Shown: positions 1 to 5,306 of the stretch, in pieces
Layout of the letters: each line of letters begins with the position of its first letter
How positions within the stretch are numbered: the first letter of the stretch is position 1
Assembly (NCBI GenBank): GCA_003158705.1
Contig: PMKX01000218.1
Span: 1 to 5,306, forward strand
Length of the DNA stretch: 5,306 bases
Source: Actinomycetota bacterium
GTDB taxonomy: Bacteria; Actinomycetota; Thermoleophilia; UBA2241
Direction of reading: 5' to 3'
Notes under the pieces: generated by a model
The model's input: the letters and a program-made list of their open reading frames with translations, nothing else
Told to the model about the DNA's origin: nothing
The model's database searches: none
Translations under genes and position numbers: made by a program

Positions 1-555
1 CGGGGCACGGGGCCCGTCCGGCGCCTCAACTCGCAACTCTTTTACTGGCTCATGGCGCGCATGACGGGGGGCGCCTTCCCGCGCAACGTGAGCGACTACC
101 GGCTCGTGGACCGCAAGGTCTACGAGACGGTCAAGCGCATGCACGAGCGCAACCGCTTCATGCGCGGCATGTTCTCATGGGCCGGTTTCTCGTCGGTGGG
201 TATCGCGCATGAGCGACCACCACGCTTCGCCGGCGACTCCAAGGCACACACCTGGGAAGTGGTGGAGCTTGCCGTCAAGGGCATTCTCGCCTACTCCTAC
301 GTGCCCCTGCGCCTGATCACCTGGATGGGGCTGCTGCTCTCGGGCTTCGCCTTCGCTTTCTTGGTCTACATCGTCGTGCGCGCCTTCGTGTGGGGGGTGC
401 CGTTCGCCGGCTTCGGCACCATCATGGGCGTGATGTTGCTGCTCTTCGGCTTCCTGTTCACCATGCTCGGGGTGGTGGCTGAGTACGTGGGCCTTATCTA
501 CGACGAGGTCAAGCAGCGCCCCAACTACATCGTGCGCGACACCTTCGGCCTCTAG
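1..555 (+). CDS. GT2 polyprenyl-phosphate glycosyltransferase, GtrB/DPM1-like (5'-truncated by window edge)
   Basis: The reading frame is open from base 1, so the start and the catalytic GT-A domain lie upstream of the window; 184 C-terminal residues are visible. This family moves a sugar from a nucleotide sugar to undecaprenyl (or dolichyl) phosphate on the cytoplasmic face of the membrane. The visible part carries the family's late motifs: SDYRLVDRKVYE (the usual form is GDFRLxDRRV), ERNRFMRG, then PPRFAGDSK (usual RxAGxSKY). Two hydrophobic segments follow at about 313-387 and 409-489. The end, AEYVGLIYDEVKQRPNYIV, matches the typical GEYxGRIYxEVKxRPxYIV tail of GtrB proteins. The stop is 1 nt before the next gene, a GtrA homologue, which supports the assignment. 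The donor sugar (glucose, mannose, aminoarabinose or other) cannot be told from this fragment, so I give no gene symbol. Confidence 0.88.
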   Translation, partial: RGTGPVRRLNSQLFYWLMARMTGGAFPRNVSDYRLVDRKVYETVKRMHERNRFMRGMFSWAGFSSVGIAHERPPRFAGDSKAHTWEVVELAVKGILAYSYVPLRLITWMGLLLSGFAFAFLVYIVVRAFVWGVPFAGFGTIMGVMLLLFGFLFTMLGVVAEYVGLIYDEVKQRPNYIVRDTFGL

Positions 556-556
556 G

Positions 557-1039
557 GTGCCAGGCGTGAGGACGAAGTACGCCGAGCAGATCCGCTATCT
601 GCTCGTCGGCGGCTGGAACACGCTGTTCGGCTACGGCGTCTACGCCGTGCTCTATCTGCTCCTGCGCCACCGCATCTCCTACATCGCCATCATCGTGCCG
701 ACGTGGATCGTGAGCATCACGAACGCTTACTTGGGCTACAAGTTCGTCGTCTTCAGGACGCGCGGCAACTACCTGCGCGAGTACCTGAAGACCTACCTCG
801 TGTACGGCGTCGCCTTTCTCGTCAACCTGGCCCTGCTGCCGGTGTTCGTCGAGGTGCTGGGCTGGAACCCACTCGTGGGGCAAGCCGTGGTGGGCGTGTT
901 CACCGTGGTGATCAGCTACGTGGCCTACAAGTACTTCGCTTTCCGGCCGCGCGTGCCCGGCGGGGCGGCCACTGCCGGAGGCGGCCCAGCCACGACCGGA
1001 GGCGGGCCGGCCGCAGGCGGAGGCGGCGAGCCGCAATGA
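557..1039 (+). CDS. GtrA-family membrane protein, putative lipid-linked sugar flippase
   Basis: This is a 160-residue protein with four predicted membrane segments at about residues 12-37, 40-60, 79-100 and 105-127. Its N-terminus, IRYLLVGGWNTLFGYGVYA, is the GtrA/DPMS signature (usual form: FxxVGxxNTxxxxxVF), and SITNAYLGYKFVVF is the second family motif (usual NYxxxRxWVF). GtrA proteins are thought to flip undecaprenyl-phosphate sugars or to assist the partner glycosyltransferase. The usual length is 120-150 residues; the excess here is a Gly/Ala/Pro tail (residues 131-160) built from tandem repeats. The start is uncertain: GTG 557 lies just after the upstream stop, GTG 566 would remove three residues, and neither has a clear Shine-Dalgarno, so coupling to upstream translation is likely. 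The stop overlaps the next start (ATGA at 1036-1039). Confidence 0.87.
   Translation: MPGVRTKYAEQIRYLLVGGWNTLFGYGVYAVLYLLLRHRISYIAIIVPTWIVSITNAYLGYKFVVFRTRGNYLREYLKTYLVYGVAFLVNLALLPVFVEVLGWNPLVGQAVVGVFTVVISYVAYKYFAFRPRVPGGAATAGGGPATTGGGPAAGGGGEPQ
968..1030 (+). repeat. Three 21-bp tandem repeats encoding a Gly-rich heptad tail in the GtrA homologue
   Basis: Three consecutive 21-bp units (968-988, 989-1009, 1010-1030) each begin with GCC and share the core GGAGGCGG at the same phase (GGAGGC at 977, 998 and 1019). They translate as ATAGGGP, ATTGGGP and AAGGGGE, a 7-residue period in frame with the gene. The units differ at several positions, so this is a degenerate repeat and not a recent perfect duplication. 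The tail follows the last membrane segment and should be flexible and soluble. Confidence 0.85.
1019..1023 (+). promoter_or_regulatory. Candidate Shine-Dalgarno GGAGG for the GT-C gene, inside the last tail repeat
   Basis: GGAGG lies 12 nt before the ATG at 1036. The spacing is longer than the usual 5-10 nt, so this is a modest site. It is the closest purine-rich match, and it supports ATG 1036 as the start together with the ATGA overlap. Re-initiation after the upstream stop codon could do the same job. Confidence 0.4.
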
Positions 1040-2823
1040 CGAGGCGCCGCCGCCTGCTCCTGAGCGTGAGCGCCGTGCTCGTGGCGCTGCTCGCCCTGGC
1101 CTTCACCTACGCCCGCCTGTTCCGCGGCATCGACTTGCTCGACGAGAGCTTCTACGTGGCCGTGCCATACCGCTGGGTGCTGGGCGGGCGTCCCTTTGTG
1201 GACGAGATGAACCTGCTGCAGATCGCCGCCCTGTTCACCTATCCGTTCGTCAAGGCCTACGTGTGGCTCACCGGCGGCTCCGCGGCGCTGATGCTGTACA
1301 CGCGTCACCTCTACCTGCTGTTCGCCATGGGTGTGGCGGCGGCCGTGTTCGCGCTGCTGCGCACGATCATGCGCTGGCAGCTCGCCGTGGCCGCCGCCGC
1401 CGTGTATGTGTCGTTCTTCGCCTTTGACCTGCCGCAGCTCGACTACAACACGCTGGCCTCGGGCTTTCTCACGCTCGGCGCCGTGCTCGCTCTGTGGACC
1501 ATCCTGCACGGCCGTAGCCGCTGGTATCTGGCCGCGGCCGGGGTGCTGCAGATGCTGGGCGTGGTCGTGTACCCGACCCTGGCACTCGTTCTGCCGGTGT
1601 GGGCGCTGTGCCTGTTGGCCGTGACCGGCGCCGGCCGGTGGCGCGCGCTGGCGGCTTGGGTCGCCGGCGCCGCCGTGACCGGCGCCGCGTTCGCCGCCGT
1701 TCTGGTCAGCTTCGGCGTCGGCAACGTGGCGCGCTGCGTACGCTTCCAGCTTGCCGACGCCCGTCGCGTGGGCCAGGGCGGCGGGTTCACCAAGGTGCAC
1801 CTGGTGGTGAGCGGGCCCATACGGCTCATCACCTCGCGGAACTACATCCTGGTGATCGCCTTGCTCGTCTTGCTCGTCTATCAGCGGCGGCCCGGTGTGC
1901 GCCGGCTGCTCGTGGTGCTCTTGCCTCTGGCCCTGCTGGCCGGCGGCGAGCGCAGCGTGCTCAAGTCGGCGGGCTTTGCGATCATGTTCGGGCTGCTCGC
2001 GCCATACCTCTACTTGTATGTTGGCCGCGAGCGGCGCGCGCTGGCCACCAAGCTGCTCGTGTGGGGCTTCGTGCCTGCCGCCGCCGCCGCTCTGGTGACC
2101 GGCTACACCAGCGCGGTGGGCTACCCGAACTGCGCCGTGGGTTTCATACCCGGGATGTTCGCCAGCGCGGCTCTGTTCGTCTTCGCCATGGAGCCGCGTG
2201 CACGGCAGCCCGCCGGAGAGTCGCGCTCACAGTCGCCTGGACCTCGTGTTCGGCCGCTCATCGCTCGTTGGCTCGCGACCCTCGATCGGCTGACGCCAGA
2301 CCTGACGCTGTTCGCACTGGCGGCCATCGTCGCCGTCACCATCGTCTTCCAGTTCCAGTACTTGCCGCGCTTCGTCCCCTACTCGCAGACCACCAAGCGC
2401 ATGGACTTCGGGCCCTGGGAAGGCATCTACACCACGCCGGTGCGCTACGCCTACTTGCGGCAGGTGACCGACGACCTGCACACCTACGCTCGGCCGAGCG
2501 ACCGCATCCTGTTCTTCTCCGGCTTTCCCGCGGGCTACCTCATGTGGCCGTATCGGATGGCCGCCAACACGGTCTGGATCACGAACGCCGACGGCGTCAC
2601 GGGGCCGCTGCCTAAGACCACCTATGACTACTTCGAGCGCAAGCAGGTGGTGCCCGATGTGGTCTTCCGCGTGTGGCGCACGGCGCCGGACGCCCCGGCC
2701 GGGTTCCTCGACCAGCTCTCGGGCGGGCTGCCGTATCCCCTCATCGCGGTGCGGCCGAACTACCTCGTGTTCCGCCGGCCGGCGGGATTCACGGCCGCGT
2801 CGGTGCCGGCACAGCTGCGCTGA
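1036..2823 (+). CDS. Polytopic membrane protein, putative GT-C fold glycosyltransferase (third component of a gtr-like module)
   Basis: This is a 595-residue protein. A basic N-terminus (MTRRRR) and a first membrane helix (about 7-25) are followed by a loop carrying DLLDESFY (D36, E37) and a second acidic pair (D56, E57). About eleven further hydrophobic segments follow up to residue 440, and then a soluble C-terminal region (about 441-595), probably outside the membrane. An acidic pair in the first external loop is the usual catalytic or metal site of GT-C enzymes (PMT/ArnT-like), which take sugars from polyprenyl phosphate. Another visible motif is LDYNTL (135-140). I do not recognise the exact family, and overall similarity to PMT or ArnT is not obvious. 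The assignment rests on topology, the loop motif and the position directly after GtrB and GtrA homologues. The same frame is open upstream to 703, but that part only shadows the GtrA gene; ATG 1036 gives a proper signal-anchor start. The acceptor is unknown. An O-antigen-ligase-like or other envelope membrane protein is the alternative. Confidence 0.65.
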   Translation: MTRRRRLLLSVSAVLVALLALAFTYARLFRGIDLLDESFYVAVPYRWVLGGRPFVDEMNLLQIAALFTYPFVKAYVWLTGGSAALMLYTRHLYLLFAMGVAAAVFALLRTIMRWQLAVAAAAVYVSFFAFDLPQLDYNTLASGFLTLGAVLALWTILHGRSRWYLAAAGVLQMLGVVVYPTLALVLPVWALCLLAVTGAGRWRALAAWVAGAAVTGAAFAAVLVSFGVGNVARCVRFQLADARRVGQGGGFTKVHLVVSGPIRLITSRNYILVIALLVLLVYQRRPGVRRLLVVLLPLALLAGGERSVLKSAGFAIMFGLLAPYLYLYVGRERRALATKLLVWGFVPAAAAALVTGYTSAVGYPNCAVGFIPGMFASAALFVFAMEPRARQPAGESRSQSPGPRVRPLIARWLATLDRLTPDLTLFALAAIVAVTIVFQFQYLPRFVPYSQTTKRMDFGPWEGIYTTPVRYAYLRQVTDDLHTYARPSDRILFFSGFPAGYLMWPYRMAANTVWITNADGVTGPLPKTTYDYFERKQVVPDVVFRVWRTAPDAPAGFLDQLSGGLPYPLIAVRPNYLVFRRPAGFTAASVPAQLR

Positions 2824-2962
2824 GCGCCGGCGGCATCACCGAGGCAGCCAGACTCGCATGCGGTCTGTGTAGGTGAGGCGAGGCATGCGGCATTATCACG
2901 CCGGGGATGTCGGGCTGAGGCACGGGCTTGACGAACCTGGCGACTCGGAGTGAAGTGGACCT
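2824..2962 (+). other. Intergenic gap upstream of dxr
   Basis: The 139 bp between the membrane protein gene and dxr contain no coding frame I can support. I see no GC-rich stem followed by a T-run, so a factor-independent terminator is not evident. An 8-bp direct repeat, GCATGCGG, occurs at 2856-2863 and 2883-2890. GGAG at 2947-2950, 12 nt before the dxr GTG, is the only ribosome-binding candidate. Confidence 0.6.
2928..2956 (+). promoter_or_regulatory. Weak promoter-like pair upstream of dxr
   Basis: TTGACG (2928-2933) is a good -35 match. It is followed after exactly 17 nt by TGAAGT (2951-2956), which matches the -10 consensus at only three of six positions and lacks the conserved second-position A. 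If used, transcription would begin near 2962-2963, at the dxr start codon, giving a leaderless transcript. Treat this as a hypothesis only. Confidence 0.2.
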
Positions 2963-4225
2963 GTGAGCTATGCCTGCTATCAAAGACGTCCTCTGCCGGC
3001 GCGGCGCGTGGTGGTGCTCGGCTGCACCGGCTCAATCGGGCGCCAGGCACTGGAGGTCATCGCTGCCGTGCCCAGCCTGGGGGTAGCCGGCCTGGTCGCC
3101 GACCGCAACGTGGCCGGCACGCTCGAGCAGGCGGCGGCTCTGGGCGTGGGCAACGTCGCCTTCCACGACCAGGCTGCCGCCGCCGAGGCCGCCGGCGAGC
3201 GAGCTCCCTGCAGCGTGTTCGCCGGTGACGCCGGCGTAGCCGAGCTGATCGCCGAGGCGGCCCTGGATGCCGTGGCGGAGGGCGGCGAGCTCGTGGTGCT
3301 CAACGGCATCGTCGGCGCCGCGGGGCTGAACGCCAGCATCGCGACTCTCGAGGCCGGCGCCGTGCTGGCGCTGGCCAACAAGGAGAGCCTGGTGGCCGGC
3401 GGTCGCTTCGTGCTCGAAGCCGCCAAGCGCAGCGGCGCTCGCATCGTGCCGGTGGACAGCGAGCACAGCGCCATCTTCCAGTGCCTGGCTGCCGGGCGGC
3501 CGGACGGCAGCTTGCTGGCTGCCGAGGAGATACTGCTGACCGGCTCCGGCGGCCCCTTCCGCGGCCGGACGGCGGCCGCTCTGGCCGCCGCCACGCCTGC
3601 AGAGGCACTGAAGCATCCCAACTGGGTGATGGGCCCCAAAGTGACCATCGACTCGGCCACCTTGATGAACAAGGGCTTGGAGATCATCGAGGCGCACTAT
3701 CTGTTCGGCGTGCCCTATGAGCAGATCCGCGTGGTCGTGCACCCGCAGTCGATCATCCATTCACTGGTGCGCTACTCCGACGGCGCCTTGCTGGCGCACC
3801 TGGGCGTACCCGACATGCGCACGCCCATCGGCTACGCGCTCACCTACCCCGAACGCCGGCCGCTGCCCATGGTGCCGGCGCTCGACCTGCTGGCTCGCGA
3901 GCTCACGTTCGCGGAGCCGGACACGGAGCTGTTCCCCTGTCTGGCGCTGGCCCGCCAAGCGGGCGAGAAGGCCGCCCGGGCCGAGAGCACCGGCGAGTCG
4001 GGCGCCGCCGCCCCAGTGGTGCTCAACGCCGCCAACGAGGTAGCCGTGCACGCTTTCCTGGGCGGCGAGATCGGGTTCCCGGATATCCCGGCCGTGGTCG
4101 AGCAGAGCTTGGCGGCTCTGGCGGACGCCCCGTGCGTCAGCCTGAGCGACGTCTTCGTCCTCGACGCCGAGACCCGCCGCAAGGCCGGTGAGGTGGCGCA
4201 GCGGCGGGCCAGGGCGCAGACTTGA
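2963..4225 (+). CDS. dxr: 1-deoxy-D-xylulose 5-phosphate reductoisomerase
   Basis: The 420-residue product makes 2-C-methyl-D-erythritol 4-phosphate from DXP using NADPH and a divalent metal, the second step of the cytoplasmic MEP isoprenoid pathway. The NADPH-binding loop is LGCTGSIG (20-26), then LANKESLV (137-144) and PVDSEHSAIFQ (163-173), with metal ligands D165 and E167. LTGSGGPF (192-199) gives S195. HPNWVMGPK (218-226) is the flexible substrate loop with H218 and W221. DSATLMNKGLEIIEA (230-244) gives N236, K237 and ligand E240. HPQSIIHS, PDMRTPI and LNAANEVAV complete the family set. From the known E. coli enzyme, the catalytic positions all shift by +9 to +15, so nothing essential is missing. 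The protein is slightly long because of a 15-residue N-terminal lead and about 10 extra residues at 331-353. The start is GTG 2963; GTG 3008 would also retain the Rossmann fold. rseP follows after 56 bp. Confidence 0.97.
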   Translation: MSYACYQRRPLPARRVVVLGCTGSIGRQALEVIAAVPSLGVAGLVADRNVAGTLEQAAALGVGNVAFHDQAAAAEAAGERAPCSVFAGDAGVAELIAEAALDAVAEGGELVVLNGIVGAAGLNASIATLEAGAVLALANKESLVAGGRFVLEAAKRSGARIVPVDSEHSAIFQCLAAGRPDGSLLAAEEILLTGSGGPFRGRTAAALAAATPAEALKHPNWVMGPKVTIDSATLMNKGLEIIEAHYLFGVPYEQIRVVVHPQSIIHSLVRYSDGALLAHLGVPDMRTPIGYALTYPERRPLPMVPALDLLARELTFAEPDTELFPCLALARQAGEKAARAESTGESGAAAPVVLNAANEVAVHAFLGGEIGFPDIPAVVEQSLAALADAPCVSLSDVFVLDAETRRKAGEVAQRRARAQT

Positions 4226-4264
4226 GTCACGTTTGTCACAGCGCCGGCGCGGCAACGCTCCCCC

Positions 4265-4272
4265 AGAAGGAG
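4265..4272 (+). promoter_or_regulatory. Strong Shine-Dalgarno AGAAGGAG upstream of rseP
   Basis: AGAAGGAG is close to the ideal anti-16S match and is the best ribosome-binding site in the window. The rseP frame has a stop at 4273-4275, just after it. The first plausible initiator in that frame is CTG 4282, with an ideal 9-nt spacing. The site therefore decides the start in favour of CTG, because the next GTG in frame (4372) lies about 100 nt away with no site of its own. Confidence 0.75.
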
Positions 4273-4281
4273 TGAGCATTC

Positions 4282-5306
4282 CTGAGTGACACAGCGAACA
4301 AACGGAGTATCAGCAACTGGTCGTGGATCCTGCTGGTAGGGGCGCTGCTCGCGCTCCTGCTGGCCAAGTGGGTGCTTCTGGTGGCCATCCTCGGCTTGGC
4401 CTTGCTCATCATGGTGCACGAGCTGGGCCATTTCCTGGTCGCCAAGCTGTTCGGCATGCGCGTGGAGAAGTTCTACATCGGCTTCCCTCCGGCCGCCTGG
4501 AAACGACGCAAAGGCGAGACTGAGTACGGCGTCGGACTCATCCCCTTGGGAGGCTTCTGCAAGATCAGCGGCATGAGTGAGACGGAGGAGCTGCCCGACG
4601 AGGTCAAGCCGCGCGCCTATTACTCGCAGCCGGTGTGGAAGCGTAACCTGGTGATCTTCGCGGGACCCGCCATGAACTTCGTGGTCGCGGTGCTCATCGT
4701 CTTCGTCTTCTTGCTCGCTCAGGGCACCGTGCAGCCGACCTTGCGCGTCGCCCAAGTAGTGCCCACGGTGACCGTCAAGGGCGCAAAAGTGCAAACGCCG
4801 GCAGCCAAGGCCGGTCTCACGCCGGGCATCACCTTGGTCGCCGCCAACGGCCGGCGCTGGACCGGCTGGACGCAGGCCAGCGACTACTTCCAGTCGCACT
4901 TGGGCACGCCGTTCCAGCTCACGTACCGCACCGCCGGCGGCCAGACGCGCACCGTGCCGGTGACGCTGGCGGCCAACCCGAACGCGCCCGGCACGGGCTT
5001 TCTCGGCGTGCGCGCCGCTGTGGCCCATAAGCGGCCGGCACCTTGGCGCGCCGGCTGGATGGCTGTCACGGGCAGCGCCAACATCTTCGTCAAGACGTTT
5101 CAGGGCTTCTGGCAGGTCGTCACCGGCAAGATCAACCCGGGGGGCAGTGACGGCGCCACCGGCGTGGTCGGCATCGTGAGTATCTCCCAGCAGGCGGTGC
5201 GCCAAAGCTGGTATCCGGTGCTGCTGGCTTTCTTGAGCATCAACCTGGGCATCATCAACCTGCTGCCGATCTTGCCGTTCGACGGCGGCCACATCTTCTT
5301 CAACAC
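4282..5306 (+). CDS. rseP: RseP/Rip1-type site-2 intramembrane zinc metalloprotease (3'-truncated by window edge)
   Basis: This is an M50 membrane protease that cuts transmembrane segments of anti-sigma factors and other membrane proteins in regulated intramembrane proteolysis. Numbered from CTG 4282, HELGH (46-50) is the zinc and catalytic motif in the first core helix. It is followed by FLVAKLFGMRVEKFYIGF, IPLGGFCKISGM, and GPAMNF at the second core helix (about 123-147). One PDZ domain occupies about 154-233 (PAAKAGLTPG loop). GVVGIVSIS and INLLPILPFDGGH (323-337) follow, the latter holding the third zinc ligand in DGG (D334). Only 341 codons lie in the window and the C-terminus is missing. 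The single PDZ and PFDGGH resemble actinobacterial Rip1 more than the two-PDZ E. coli RseP. The start is odd: CTG after a strong Shine-Dalgarno adds 30 residues, including a second hydrophobic stretch (15-28). GTG 4372 would give the usual family length but has no ribosome-binding site. dxr lies immediately upstream, a common arrangement. Confidence 0.95.
   Translation, partial: MSDTANKRSISNWSWILLVGALLALLLAKWVLLVAILGLALLIMVHELGHFLVAKLFGMRVEKFYIGFPPAAWKRRKGETEYGVGLIPLGGFCKISGMSETEELPDEVKPRAYYSQPVWKRNLVIFAGPAMNFVVAVLIVFVFLLAQGTVQPTLRVAQVVPTVTVKGAKVQTPAAKAGLTPGITLVAANGRRWTGWTQASDYFQSHLGTPFQLTYRTAGGQTRTVPVTLAANPNAPGTGFLGVRAAVAHKRPAPWRAGWMAVTGSANIFVKTFQGFWQVVTGKINPGGSDGATGVVGIVSISQQAVRQSWYPVLLAFLSINLGIINLLPILPFDGGHIFFN

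Noticed and set aside
703..1035. Upstream extension of the GT-C gene to an ATG at 703
   Set aside because: This stretch overlaps the GtrA gene in another frame and translates to Arg/Gly-rich text; ATG 1036 starts a normal basic N-terminus and signal-anchor helix.
925..1800. Open frame of 291 codons on the minus strand under the GtrA and GT-C genes
   Set aside because: The composition is skewed to His, Gln, Gly and Arg with no motif. The plus strand encodes membrane proteins with clear helices and family signatures.
1599..2615. Second open frame of 338 codons on the plus strand inside the GT-C gene
   Set aside because: The Arg-rich, low-complexity translation is what an off-frame reading of GC-rich DNA gives; the 1036-2823 frame explains the region.
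2891..2896. CATTAT as a -10 box in the dxr upstream gap
   Set aside because: It matches four of six positions, but no acceptable -35 lies 16-18 nt upstream (TGTAGG at 2868-2873).
4226..4239. Direct repeat GTCAC (4226-4230 and 4235-4239) after the dxr stop
   Set aside because: Five-base repeats are expected by chance, and there is no -10-like element placed to make it an operator.
4241..4250. Perfect palindrome GCGCCGGCGC between dxr and rseP
   Set aside because: It has no loop to form a stable hairpin and no following T-run, so it is not a terminator. Such GC palindromes are frequent in this kind of DNA.
4272..4289. Five-codon leader frame (GTG to TGA) overlapping the rseP start region
   Set aside because: Its GTG overlaps the last base of the Shine-Dalgarno, so it has no room for ribosome spacing, and the peptide is too short to show attenuation signals.
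3844..5292. Long open frame (482 codons) on the minus strand across dxr and rseP
   Set aside because: It is antisense to two well-identified genes with conserved motifs. Its translation is rich in Ala, Arg, Gln, His and Asp with no recognisable domain, typical of GC-rich antisense frames that lack stops.

Overview
The window comes from a GC-rich bacterial chromosome, with G or C at most third codon positions. It holds five genes, all on the + strand. The adjacent pair dxr-rseP and the PFDGGH form of the second protease motif fit a high-GC actinobacterium or a relative in the wider Actinomycetota. This placement is an inference from gene order and codon use; the window has no rRNA or other marker gene.

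Region 1 (1-2823) is a tight three-gene cluster. It holds the 3' end of a GT2 polyprenyl-phosphate glycosyltransferase (GtrB/DPM1-like), a small GtrA-family membrane protein, and a 595-residue polytopic membrane protein that looks like a GT-C glycosyltransferase. The junctions are a 1-nt gap and an ATGA overlap, so the three are probably co-transcribed and translationally coupled. The likely logic is that of a three-component Gtr system. GtrB loads a sugar onto undecaprenyl phosphate inside the cell, GtrA moves the lipid-linked sugar across the membrane, and the third protein transfers it to an unknown acceptor outside. The GtrA gene ends in three 21-bp tandem repeats that encode a Gly-rich tail, and the last copy may supply the ribosome-binding site of the third gene.

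Region 2 (2824-2962) is a 139-bp gap with no convincing terminator. It has one weak promoter-like pair and an 8-bp direct repeat.

Region 3 (2963-5306) is housekeeping. It holds a complete dxr (DXP reductoisomerase of the MEP isoprenoid pathway), then the 5' part of rseP (site-2 intramembrane metalloprotease), which runs off the right edge. rseP has a strong Shine-Dalgarno sequence, but the only start codon suitably placed after it is CTG. The first ATG/GTG/TTG in frame lies 30 codons further on. This start is the most interesting local anomaly.

A link between the two halves is plausible but inferred: the MEP pathway supplies the isoprenoid units of undecaprenyl phosphate, the carrier used by the gtr-like module. 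I see no mobile element, CRISPR array, RNA gene or defence system, and most of the window is ordinary.
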